Program-made: the position numbers and the translations under genes | DNA from: Treponema sp. Marseille-Q4130 | GTDB lineage: Bacteria > Spirochaetota > Spirochaetia > Treponematales > Treponemataceae | DNA length: 64,000 bases | Direction of reading: 5' to 3' | NCBI RefSeq assembly: GCF_014334325.1 | Contig: NZ_JACSET010000002.1 | Location: 248,001 to 312,000 of the forward strand | Part shown: positions 53,194-60,996 of the stretch, in pieces | How positions within the stretch are numbered: position 1 is the stretch's first letter | How the letters are laid out: each line of letters begins with the position of its first letter | Notes under the pieces: model-generated | The model's database searches: none | What the model saw: only the letters and a program-made list of their open reading frames with translations | What the model was told of the DNA's origin: nothing

Positions 53194-55011
53194 TTACGCC
53201 TGCTCTTTTCCGAGCGCAGCGATTTTTTGCAGCGTCTGTCCCGCATACGCTCTCACTTTTGCATCGTACTCGGGGTACAAAAGGCGGGCGAGTATATCTT
53301 TGCCGTGCCGATAAAAGGCCGGGCGTCCCATAAAGCGGCATATCGAAAAGACTGCGTCACACAGGGTTTGCAAAAGTCGCGTATTTTGTGCGGGTATCGT
53401 ACGGAACGCTTTGTCGAGCGAATCGAGCATACTGCCCGAAGGATCGTATGCACATTCTCCTGCCTGTGTGATGAGCATCGGCAAATGTACGCCGATCCCT
53501 TCGGCATCGATGAGGCGCGCGATGATTTCGCTTTCGGCGCTCGTGCCGAATCGTGAAAGCTGCTTGAACATCGCGTCGGTGCCGGCAACGTCTTCGATAA
53601 AAATCGAACGTTTTTCGCGTCTTCCCGCAGATGATGCGTTTGCGATCGCCGAACGGTAAGCATCGCACGCGCTGCGCAATTCCGACATCCACGATTTTTC
53701 GAGCGGACCGTACATACCGCTTTCGAGCGCCGCCCGTCGTTCGCTTCCGGTTAATCCCGCATCGAGTTTTCCCTCGATTTCATATATATCGTAAAGCGGA
53801 GTTTCTTTTGCAAAAAATGCGCCGTAATTTCCTCGATCCTGTCTTTGCAGCTTTTCGCCTCCGACATTCTGTACGACGCGGAAACCCGCGATCGTCCACG
53901 ATTTTTTGCACACGATGAGGTAGCCGCTTTCGGTATACAGAAGATAATTCCACGGATCGGAGGTGCCGTTCATGTCGGGAAGGCGCACGCTCCACACGAC
54001 GCTTTCGCGTTCGGTACAAAAGACAGCTCCTTTTGCATCCGCGAACGCCATGCCGCGCAAAAAGGGCTTGACATACGAAATGCGCAAAACGTCGATATCG
54101 GAAACGCGATAATGCGTTGCAGCCTCTCCGTCGGACAGTTTATAAAACGTGACGGCGGCATCTTCTCCTGCAGGCTGCACGAGCGCGGCTCGTGTCGTCG
54201 AATAGGGGATAAAAAAACTGCCGTCGTTTGCGAGAAGCGGAAGTCCGCCTGCCGTTCGGGAAAGCGCCCACTTTGTCGTCGTTTTATTTTTGCCGTCGAG
54301 TGCGCATAACCCTGCGCCCCCCGATTTCAGCGTCACGAGAATGCCGCCTTGCGGGGATGAAACGCAGGACGCGACGATTCCGGTAAACGCGAATTTTTCC
54401 ATAATTTCCCCGAACGGCGATATGCGAAGTGCGGCGGTTCTGCCGCCGTCCGGTTTTGCAAGCAGAACGACGATGCTCCCGTCGGGCAGTTCCTGTATCG
54501 GCTGCATATCTTGCTCCTCGGTTCGGATATGCCACTTGCACACGCCCTTGATGCCGTAGCATGCGATGTCATTTTTTCCGCACACGAAGATGCGCGCATC
54601 CCGCCCGATAAACGGAGAAGCTGCAAGCGTAAAGGGTACGCGAACCGACCACAGCGAAAGTCCTTCGGGATTTAAAAGCGTGAGCGTATTGCCGCGGAAA
54701 ACGGTTAAAAGGAAATCGCCGTCGAGTACGGTGAGGTAGGGGCTGATTCTACCGCCCATTTCCTTTTGCCAGAGGACGGTACCGTCGTCGCGTGAGGCAT
54801 ACACTGTACGGCCGTCGGTGAGGACTGCAAAACCGTAGGACGTCGCCTGCGGAGGCGCGATGATTTTACCGTTGAGCGTCAGCGTCCAATTCGGCTCTTC
54901 GGTTGCAAAATCGCGCCGAAGGGTTGCACGGCTTTGTGAAAAAAGCGTATTTTCAACCGAAAATATTAAAAAGAGTATAAAGCTGTATAGAAATTTAGAC
55001 AATCCTTGCAT
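53194..55011 (-). CDS. Secreted beta-propeller protein (PQQ-like repeats), unknown function
   Basis: 605 residues. A signal peptide (about 1-24, ending FSQS) precedes PQQ/WD-like blades, for example GRTVYASRDDGTVLWQKEMG and GNTLTLLNPEGLSLWSVRVP. The last 130 residues are helical and look HEAT-like. No enzyme motif seen; an envelope scaffold is possible. Start at the ATG at 55011 with AGGTAGG before it, 10 nt after the methyltransferase stop; the upstream open frame would run inside that gene. Confidence 0.75.
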   Translation of the reverse strand: MQGLSKFLYSFILFLIFSVENTLFSQSRATLRRDFATEEPNWTLTLNGKIIAPPQATSYGFAVLTDGRTVYASRDDGTVLWQKEMGGRISPYLTVLDGDFLLTVFRGNTLTLLNPEGLSLWSVRVPFTLAASPFIGRDARIFVCGKNDIACYGIKGVCKWHIRTEEQDMQPIQELPDGSIVVLLAKPDGGRTAALRISPFGEIMEKFAFTGIVASCVSSPQGGILVTLKSGGAGLCALDGKNKTTTKWALSRTAGGLPLLANDGSFFIPYSTTRAALVQPAGEDAAVTFYKLSDGEAATHYRVSDIDVLRISYVKPFLRGMAFADAKGAVFCTERESVVWSVRLPDMNGTSDPWNYLLYTESGYLIVCKKSWTIAGFRVVQNVGGEKLQRQDRGNYGAFFAKETPLYDIYEIEGKLDAGLTGSERRAALESGMYGPLEKSWMSELRSACDAYRSAIANASSAGRREKRSIFIEDVAGTDAMFKQLSRFGTSAESEIIARLIDAEGIGVHLPMLITQAGECAYDPSGSMLDSLDKAFRTIPAQNTRLLQTLCDAVFSICRFMGRPAFYRHGKDILARLLYPEYDAKVRAYAGQTLQKIAALGKEQA

Positions 55012-55021
55012 TCTGCCTACC

Positions 55022-56254
55022 TTATTCGGCTCGTTTTTCAAAGATTGCCAAGCTTTCGATGTGGCACGTATTCGGATAAAAATCGAGCAGAGAAAGAGAT
55101 GTGAGGTGATAGCCCGAACGGACAAGCTTTGCCGCATCGCGCGCGTGCGTTGCGGGATCATATGAAAGCGAGCGTATGTGGGGAATGCCGCTTTTACAAA
55201 GCCAGTCGCACGTTTCTTTTTCCATTCCGCTCCTCGGCGGATCGGCGACGGCGGCGTCGAAAAGCGGAGCGGTTTTTGCAAAATTGCGTACCCACGTTTT
55301 TCCGCTGACACCGAAACTCGCGTGCCGTTTTCCCGCCATATTTTGTTCGGCAAAGACGAGGGCATCGCGGTTGTGTTCGACGAGCGTTACGTGTTCGAAA
55401 CTGTCCGAAAGAAAAACGGAAAAGGTGCCGCAGCCCGCATACAAGTCGAGCGCGTTTTTTCCCGAAAGACCGTCACATACTTTTTCGATTGCGCGCTCGA
55501 GCACATCGATATTCGATTGAAAAAACCCCCGGACGTCAAAGCCGATTTCTTTTCTTCCGAGTGCGATTTTTACCGCCGTATCGGGCGATGCAAGCGTTCC
55601 CGAAAATCGCTTAGGAGGCGTTTTGATTTTTTTTCCGCGCGCACTTTGCACGGTTTTTACCGTTTCCGATTCTTCCGATTTCGCGCACTGTACCGAAACG
55701 ATTTTTTTGCCGTTCGAATTCGCGCTTACGACTCTTTCGTCGCCGAATATGCGGAGGAGACCGCGCGGACGCTTTTCGAAAGCCGTTTCGGAAAGCCACG
55801 CGTTCACTGCATCCGTCGCGACCGTGCAGCGAGTTACAGGTACGATCGATTCCCCGTTGCGTACGACAAGCCCGCCATCGTGCAGCAAAAACCGCGCGCG
55901 GTAGCCCGTGCTTTTTCCAGCAACCACATCGATTTCCGGCACATCGATTCCCGCCCGCAAAAAGCAGTCGGCGAGCACCGATTTTCGAAGCTCGCGCTGA
56001 TACGCATCGTCTATATGCATCATATTGCAACCGCCGCAGATTCCGTAATACGGACACAGGGGAATCCGTCTGTGAGATGACGGCGCGATGATGCTCACGA
56101 TTTCGGCTTCATCGTAATCGCGTTTTGAAGAGATGATTTCGATGTCGAGCATTTCGCCCGGAATCGCATAGGGGATAAAGACCGCTTTGCCGTTTACCCG
56201 CGCAATGGACGCTCCGCCGAACGCAAGTTTTTCCGCCGTAACGCTTATAGGCAT
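55022..56254 (-). CDS. TrmA/RumA-family RNA uracil-5-methyltransferase-like protein, catalytic Cys replaced
   Basis: 410 residues. An N-terminal TRAM domain (ISVTAEKLAFGGASIARVNG) is followed by iron-sulfur cysteines in CPYYGICGGCNMMHI. The SAM-binding motif is LDLYAGCGTFSVFLS, and the end has FYPNTCHIESLAIF with the general-base Glu. Family members methylate U in tRNA or 23S rRNA using a Cys in an SC(N/D)P motif. Here the motif reads LSYDPATHARD, with Tyr for that Cys (codon TAT; TGT would be Cys). The ATG at 56254 lies 8 nt after a TATCAT box and lacks a Shine-Dalgarno. Confidence 0.85.
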   Translation of the reverse strand: MPISVTAEKLAFGGASIARVNGKAVFIPYAIPGEMLDIEIISSKRDYDEAEIVSIIAPSSHRRIPLCPYYGICGGCNMMHIDDAYQRELRKSVLADCFLRAGIDVPEIDVVAGKSTGYRARFLLHDGGLVVRNGESIVPVTRCTVATDAVNAWLSETAFEKRPRGLLRIFGDERVVSANSNGKKIVSVQCAKSEESETVKTVQSARGKKIKTPPKRFSGTLASPDTAVKIALGRKEIGFDVRGFFQSNIDVLERAIEKVCDGLSGKNALDLYAGCGTFSVFLSDSFEHVTLVEHNRDALVFAEQNMAGKRHASFGVSGKTWVRNFAKTAPLFDAAVADPPRSGMEKETCDWLCKSGIPHIRSLSYDPATHARDAAKLVRSGYHLTSLSLLDFYPNTCHIESLAIFEKRAE

Positions 56255-56262
56255 ACCGCACA

Positions 56263-56291
56263 ATGATAGCGTGAAACGCAGCCCTTTTCAA
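56263..56291 (-). promoter_or_regulatory. Promoter of the TrmA/RumA-like gene, predicted leaderless
   Basis: Minus strand TTGAAA (56286-56291), 17-nt spacer, TATCAT (56263-56268), then 8 nt and the ATG at 56254. Confidence 0.6.
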
Positions 56292-56467
56292 CGCGCGAGG
56301 CGTAAGTGAGAGGCTTTAGGTAATCCATGTCTTCATCATGAAAGGATATTAAGGTGAGTTTTCGATATGCTCTATACAAAGTGTAGAGAGGCTGTTTCAA
56401 AACTCGATTACTTTGCTCATCGCATAATACGGTGCGTATATCGGGAAAATTTGCCGATATGATAGAT

Positions 56468-57712
56468 ATGGGTAAAGCCCTTCGCCTCTTGCCGCTTTTT
56501 GTTTTTTTCTCCGCTTTTCTTTGTGCGCAAACGGAACTCGACGCGCGTACGATTGCCGCTATGTACGGCTGGGACTACGTGAGCGTTCCCGAACGGGAGA
56601 CGGTAAACTTTCCCGCATTGCTCGAAGGCATTTGGACGGGAGATGACCGCTACGTATTTTTTGTACCGGAGAATACTGCAGAAAAGGCGGCAGTGAAACC
56701 GACCGATATCGCCCTTATCTTAAAAACGTATTACGGCTGGTTTTACGACAGAGCGGCGGAACCCGAAGCCTTTGCAGAACAGTCCGAACGATTTTTGTGT
56801 ACTGCGACGACAAAAGAAGCCGAGCGTCTTACGGTGACGGCGGAAGACCTTTTGAATCGTCCCCCGCGCTACGATGCAAACGGAAATGTCCTTCCCTATG
56901 AGAGCGGCGCGTGGGAACTCGTCGTCAAATACAACGGCAAAAAAAAATACGAAACGCGCATCCCCGTCGCCGTCATCGGAAACGAACTTTATCTCGATTT
57001 TGTACTCCGTGTCGATTCGGTCGGCAGTCCCTCCGCGCTCTTAGGCGGCGAGCTTAGGGGTTATTGGCAGGGTGTGTGCAAGCGGCAGAGCATACGTCTT
57101 GCACCCTATCCGAGAGCGCCTGAAATACGCTCGTACTATGTAAGCGATGACGGTATGTACGTGCTCCGTTTTTGGGAGACGACGATGCCGTACACGGACG
57201 ACCTCGCGTCCTTCGACGACACGGGGAAAACTTTTTCCGTCGCAAAGCATATCGTTTCGAGCGCGAGCATCTTTACCTGCGTGACGGGACGAAGTAATCG
57301 CATCAGAAATATCGTAAAGACGCCGATCGATTTCGGCGATTACAAGCTCGATGAAACGGGGATGATATGCGTTTTCGGAAAACCGTATATGACGAAAGTG
57401 CTCGGTAAAGACAGCGCGCCCGGCTTGATGCAAATCGTCGCCGAAGCGAACTCGCGCCGAAAAGATCCGCCTCCGCCGCTTTTCCCTCCGAGCGATTTGA
57501 ATTGGCATTGGGATCTCATCGCCCTTCTTGAAAAAGATAATACGCTCGTGCGGGAAGTCCGCTTGAGACAGCGCGTATTTGCCGAAACGAAAGGCGAAGG
57601 CGGAAAAATCGACGCGCTTGCGGCATCCATGTACGGCACGCATTTGAAGCTGCAGGAGGACGCGCTGAAAATTTCCGATGAAGCGCGAAAAAAAATAAAA
57701 GCCGTGCGATGA
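56468..57712 (+). CDS. Secreted protein of unknown function
   Basis: 414 residues with a signal peptide (MGKALRLLPLFVFF, ending FLCAQ). The mature part is mostly beta, with YGWDYVSVPERETVNFPALL near the start and a charged helical end. No family recognised. Start taken at the ATG at 56468, which gives the signal peptide; the frame is open to 56432. A hairpin (CTCTATAC / GTGTAGAG) lies about 80 nt upstream at 56371-56389. Confidence 0.7.
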   Translation: MGKALRLLPLFVFFSAFLCAQTELDARTIAAMYGWDYVSVPERETVNFPALLEGIWTGDDRYVFFVPENTAEKAAVKPTDIALILKTYYGWFYDRAAEPEAFAEQSERFLCTATTKEAERLTVTAEDLLNRPPRYDANGNVLPYESGAWELVVKYNGKKKYETRIPVAVIGNELYLDFVLRVDSVGSPSALLGGELRGYWQGVCKRQSIRLAPYPRAPEIRSYYVSDDGMYVLRFWETTMPYTDDLASFDDTGKTFSVAKHIVSSASIFTCVTGRSNRIRNIVKTPIDFGDYKLDETGMICVFGKPYMTKVLGKDSAPGLMQIVAEANSRRKDPPPPLFPPSDLNWHWDLIALLEKDNTLVREVRLRQRVFAETKGEGGKIDALAASMYGTHLKLQEDALKISDEARKKIKAVR

Positions 57713-57730
57713 TAAAAGCGGGGGACTATG

Positions 57731-57757
57731 TGCGGGGAACTTCGCGCATCGCGCTCT
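57731..57757 (+). repeat. Partial GC-rich hairpin module (family 3)
   Basis: Reads GCGGGGAACTTCGCGC, then ATCGCGCTCTTG: the 3' half of the family 3 module in inverse orientation, just before the -35 box of the tRNA-His promoter. Confidence 0.5.
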
Positions 57758-57786
57758 TGACGTACCGTCAAAAAATTTGTTATAGT
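57757..57786 (+). promoter_or_regulatory. Promoter of tRNA-His
   Basis: TTGACG (57757-57762), 18-nt spacer, TATAGT (57781-57786), about 25 nt before the tRNA-His 5' end. It may drive tRNA-Arg as well. Confidence 0.65.
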
Positions 57787-57810
57787 CTTCGGGCATTGCA
57801 AATGCGCTAC

Positions 57811-57883
57811 GGTGCCTGTAGTTCAGTGGTAGAGCGCCAGATTGTGGATCTGGTTGTCGTGGGTTCAATCCCCACCAGGCACC
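57811..57883 (+). tRNA. tRNA-His (GTG)
   Basis: Acceptor GTGCCTG pairs with CAGGCAC; an extra G at position -1 is encoded (57811) opposite discriminator C, the histidine identity pair. Anticodon arm CCAGA-TTGTGGA-TCTGG. T-loop TTCAATC. No CCA. Confidence 0.96.
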
Positions 57884-57964
57884 CGCTTTTCTTAATTAAT
57901 AAAACGGTTACCCGACGATGTGTCCGCGAGCCGGACGTTCGGTGCGGCGCCAAATCCTGCAAAA

Positions 57965-58038
57965 GCGTTTATAGCTCAACTGGATAGAGCAACGGACTTC
58001 GAATCCGTAGGTTGCGTGTTCGAGTCACGCTAAACGCA
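57965..58038 (+). tRNA. tRNA-Arg (TCG)
   Basis: Acceptor GCGTTTA pairs with TAAACGC, discriminator A. Anticodon arm ACGGA-CTTCGAA-TCCGT with anticodon TCG. T-loop TTCGAGT. No CCA. Confidence 0.95.
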
Positions 58039-58163
58039 ATGTTCCCTCATCCGCACCGTCTTCGCCGATTCCTGCAGTACTGCAAAAAACCTGCCGTGCT
58101 ACAAAAAAATCGTCAGGGCTTACGCATGAAAAATGTATACACGGAAAAAAGCGTATAATATAT
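58039..58163. other. Spacer after tRNA-Arg without a gene
   Basis: About 125 bases, no coding signal. No strong terminator is seen directly after tRNA-Arg; the inverse-oriented family 1 element follows. Confidence 0.4.
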
Positions 58164-58355
58164 AAAAAAGGCGGAACGCGAGGCAGCGGCAATGCCGCCG
58201 AGCCGCTCTGACCGATGGCAAGCAAAATTTCGAAGAAATTTTGCGCAGTTCGATTCCAATCACGGTCTGCCGCGGCACTTGCAACGAGCGCGAAGCGCGA
58301 AGTTCCCCGCGCAAACGGCAGGGCTGTTGCCGGGAGTGCAGCCGATTTTTTTACG
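58164..58355 (-). repeat. Structured intergenic element, family 1, copy 2, with a family 3 insertion
   Basis: On the minus strand it has the same blocks as 29650-29803: GGCTG / CAGCC stem, CAGACCGTGAT, a central stem (here GCAAAATTTC / GAAATTTTGC), ATCGGTC, GGCGGC-ATTGCC-GCTGCC, CGCGTTCCGC and a T-run. The central stem differs in sequence from copy 1 but is again perfectly paired. A family 3 module (58277-58315) is inserted between the first and second stems. Lies between tRNA-Arg and the promoter of tRNA-Lys. Confidence 0.7.
58277..58315. repeat. GC-rich hairpin module (family 3), copy 2, inside family 1 element
   Basis: ACTTGCAACGAGCGCG, AAGCGCGAAGT, TCCCCGCGCA: matches 45920-45959 at nearly every base. 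The family 1 copy at 29650 lacks it at the matching place, so it looks inserted. Confidence 0.7.
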
Positions 58356-58421
58356 GTAATGGTTATTTTTTGGGGAATATAGATTCTCATGCGTAAGCCC
58401 TAAAAAAATCGTACGACGTAC

Positions 58422-58450
58422 TTGCCATTTTATTTTATTTTTGCTATAGT
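58422..58450 (+). promoter_or_regulatory. Promoter of the tRNA-Lys/Leu/Gly/Gly cluster
   Basis: TTGCCA (58422-58427), 17-nt T-rich spacer, TATAGT (58445-58450), 33 nt before tRNA-Lys. Confidence 0.7.
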
Positions 58451-58483
58451 TACAACATTCAGCCACTGTCGTGGATTGAGTAC

Positions 58484-58556
58484 GGGCCATTAGCTCAGCT
58501 GGTAGAGCAACAGACTCTTAATCTGTGGGTCGTCGGTTCGAAGCCGGCATGGCTCA
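58484..58556 (+). tRNA. tRNA-Lys (CTT)
   Basis: Acceptor GGGCCAT pairs with ATGGCTC (one G-U), discriminator A. Anticodon arm CAGA-CTCTTAA-TCTG, anticodon CTT. T-loop TTCGAAG. No CCA. Confidence 0.95.
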
Positions 58557-58592
58557 AGCCTTGTGTGAGACGAGAAGGCACGCACTCTTTAT

Positions 58593-58673
58593 GCGAGAGT
58601 GGTGAAACGGCAGACACGCCGGATTTAGGTTCCGGTGCCTTACGGCGTAAGGGTTCAAGTCCCTTCTCTCGCA
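58593..58673 (+). tRNA. tRNA-Leu (TAG)
   Basis: Acceptor GCGAGAG pairs with CTCTCGC, discriminator A. Anticodon arm CCGGA-TTTAGGT-TCCGG, anticodon TAG. Variable arm GCCTTACGGC. T-loop TTCAAGT. No CCA. Confidence 0.95.
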
Positions 58674-58708
58674 ATTCCGTTGCCTGAGGTGTTGCGACAT
58701 ACAGATTT

Positions 58709-58780
58709 GCGGGAATAGCTCAGTGGTAGAGCGCCACCTTGCCAAGGTGGATGTCGCGGGTCCAACTCCCGTTTCCCGCT
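58709..58780 (+). tRNA. tRNA-Gly (GCC), copy 1, with C at position 55
   Basis: Acceptor GCGGGAA pairs with TTCCCGC, discriminator T. Anticodon arm CCACC-TTGCCAA-GGTGG. The T-loop reads TCCAACT between GCGGG and CCCGT: position 55, normally U modified to pseudouridine, is C. No CCA. Confidence 0.94.
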
Positions 58781-58824
58781 CGAGTACCGAAGCTTACAGC
58801 GCCGGAAAACGCAAAGAATTATTT

Positions 58825-58896
58825 GCGGGAATAGCTCAGTGGTAGAGCGCCACCTTGCCAAGGTGGATGTCGCGGGTCCAACTCCCGTTTCCCGCT
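58825..58896 (+). tRNA. tRNA-Gly (GCC), copy 2, with C at position 55
   Basis: Identical in sequence to copy 1, including the TCCAACT T-loop. Separated from it by 44 nt. Last tRNA of the cluster, followed by a terminator. Confidence 0.94.
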
Positions 58897-58903
58897 TGAA
58901 ACC

Positions 58904-58938
58904 AAAAGCGATTCGGAGCAATCTGAATCGCTTTTTTT
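58904..58938 (+). terminator. Rho-independent terminator of the tRNA cluster
   Basis: AAAAGCGATTC / GAATCGCTTTT stem with a 10-nt loop, then a T-run. Lies between tRNA-Gly copy 2 and tig. Confidence 0.88.
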
Positions 58939-58971
58939 ATTCGTACGGAGATTACTGGTAAGGAGCGAAGC

Positions 58972-60339
58972 GTGGAACTCAAAAAAGAATTCACCGACCT
59001 TGAAAAATCGGCGGTAAAACTCACCGTCACCGTTTCACAAAAAGACGTCGCGGCCGCATACGCGGAAACGCTCGGCAAATATCTAAAGCAGGCGCAGATC
59101 CCCGGCTTCAGAAAAGGTCACGTGCCGGCGAATATTCTCGAGCGCAAATTCGGAGACGGCATCAAAGCCGATACGGTAAGCGATATAATCGACAAAGCGC
59201 TCAACGAAATCTTTGAAGACGATGCGGAAAAGGCAAACCGCCCTCTCCCCTACGCCGAGCCCGTCATGGAAAAAATGCCGGAACTCGACGCTGCAAAAGA
59301 TTTAAGTTTTTCGCTCACCTACGACGTGTATCCCAAAGTCGACGTTAAAAACTTTTCGGGCATTACGATAAAAGAGCCGCAGGTCGTAATCGGCGACAAA
59401 GAGATCGATGAAGAACTCAAAGCCGTACAGGAGCGCAATGCGGTCGTCATCGACAAAAAAGACGATGAAAAAGTCGAAAAGGACAATATCGTCACGATCA
59501 ATTATGCCGAACTCGACGAAAACGGAAACGAAATCGCAGGGACAAAGCGCGAAGACTTCGTCTTTACAGCGGGAACGGACGGTACGTTCTACCGCATCGA
59601 CGACGACGTCATCGGCATGAAAAAAGGCGAAACGAAAACGATTACGAAAACATACGCAAAAGACGACAAAAACGAAACACTTGCGGGTACGACAAAAAAA
59701 ATCGGCGTAACGGTTACCGCAATCAAAATACGCAATCTTCCCGCGCTCGACGACGAACTTGCGCAGGACGTGAGCGAAAAATACAAAACGCTCGACGACT
59801 TAAAAAAAGATATCGTAAAAAATATGGAAAGCGCGAAGGAGCGGCGCATCGTGGAAATCAAAAACAACGATCTGCTTTCCCAGCTCGTCGAAAAAAATCC
59901 CTTCGATATCCCTTCTTCCATGCTCAATGCGGAACTCGAGAACCGCTGGTATTCGATGGCGCAGCAGTTTCAGACGACGCCGGAACAGCTTGACAAAATG
60001 TTTTCGTCGGCAAAACAGACGAAAGCCGATATACTCAAAGAGTGGGCGCCCTCAAGCGAAAAAATGCTTAAAAGCAGAATCATCGTAGACAATTTGATCC
60101 GCGCGCGCAATATTTCCGTTACGCCCGAAGATGTCGAAGCGCGTTATAAAGAAATCGCCGACAGGGGCGGCATAAGCGTCGACGAAGTGAAAAAACACTA
60201 CGAAGATGCAAAAGCGAAAGAATATCTCATCGACGACACAAAAGAGCAAAAGCTTTACGCCGAACTGTATAAAGAAGTGAAAACGGTAAAGGGAGATACG
60301 ATGTCATTCGCCGATTTGTTTAAAGGGGAAAGCAACTGA
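58972..60339 (+). CDS. tig: Trigger factor (ribosome-bound chaperone)
   Basis: 455 residues, normal length. The N-terminal ribosome-binding domain has QIPGFRKGHVPANILERKFG, the trigger-factor signature. The middle FKBP-type domain has KKGETKTI. The helical C-terminal chaperone domain has IPSSMLNAELENRW. Start is GTG at 58972, with AAGGAG 7 nt upstream. Followed by clpP and clpX, the common bacterial order. Confidence 0.95.
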   Translation: MELKKEFTDLEKSAVKLTVTVSQKDVAAAYAETLGKYLKQAQIPGFRKGHVPANILERKFGDGIKADTVSDIIDKALNEIFEDDAEKANRPLPYAEPVMEKMPELDAAKDLSFSLTYDVYPKVDVKNFSGITIKEPQVVIGDKEIDEELKAVQERNAVVIDKKDDEKVEKDNIVTINYAELDENGNEIAGTKREDFVFTAGTDGTFYRIDDDVIGMKKGETKTITKTYAKDDKNETLAGTTKKIGVTVTAIKIRNLPALDDELAQDVSEKYKTLDDLKKDIVKNMESAKERRIVEIKNNDLLSQLVEKNPFDIPSSMLNAELENRWYSMAQQFQTTPEQLDKMFSSAKQTKADILKEWAPSSEKMLKSRIIVDNLIRARNISVTPEDVEARYKEIADRGGISVDEVKKHYEDAKAKEYLIDDTKEQKLYAELYKEVKTVKGDTMSFADLFKGESN

Positions 60340-60390
60340 ACCCACGCCGCCTCGTTTTTTTAGTATATTGTAGTAATACAGGATGTGACT

Positions 60391-60996
60391 ATGAATGAAC
60401 GGATGAACACGCTCGTCCCCTCCGTCATCGAGCGGAGCGGAAACGTCGAGAGATCCTATGATATTTTTTCACGGCTGCTCAAAGACAGAATCATCTTTAT
60501 CGACGGGGAGATAAACGACATTACGGCGGACTTGGTCGTCGCGCAAATTCTCTTTCTCGAATCGGAAAATCCCGATAAAGACATCAGCATATACATAAAC
60601 AGTCCCGGAGGATCGGTTACCTCAGGTCTTGCGATCTACGATACCATGCAGTACGTCAAGTGCCAAATCCAAACGATCTGCATGGGACAGGCTGCAAGCA
60701 TGGGTGCAATCCTCCTCGCAGGCGGCACTGCGGGAAAAAGGTTCGCCCTTCCCTCTTCGCGCGTTATGATCCACCAGCCGTGGGGCGGCGTGCAGGGACA
60801 GGAAAGCGACATTTCGATCCAGGCAAAAGAAATCGTGCGCTTGAAAAAATTGACGATCGATTATTTTGCGCACCACACGAAAAAGACGATCGAACAGGTC
60901 GCTTCCGATATGGAACGCGATTTTTATATGTCGGCCGAAGACGCGCTCGCATACGGCATAGTCGATCACATTATGCCGGGGAGAAAAAAGCAATGA
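60391..60996 (+). CDS. clpP: ATP-dependent Clp protease proteolytic subunit ClpP
   Basis: 201 residues. [18 protein letters not shown], the catalytic Ser in [15 protein letters not shown] (residue 103) and His in [10 protein letters not shown] (residue 128), Asp near 177. It forms the 14-mer that ClpX feeds. Start at the ATG at 60391, with AGGA 7 nt before it; a GTG 6 nt upstream is less likely. The stop overlaps the clpX start as ATGA. Confidence 0.96.
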   Translation: MNERMNTLVPSVIERSGNVERSYDIFSRLLKDRIIFIDGEINDITADLVVAQILFLESENPDKDISIYINSPGGSVTSGLAIYDTMQYVKCQIQTICMGQAASMGAILLAGGTAGKRFALPSSRVMIHQPWGGVQGQESDISIQAKEIVRLKKLTIDYFAHHTKKTIEQVASDMERDFYMSAEDALAYGIVDHIMPGRKKQ

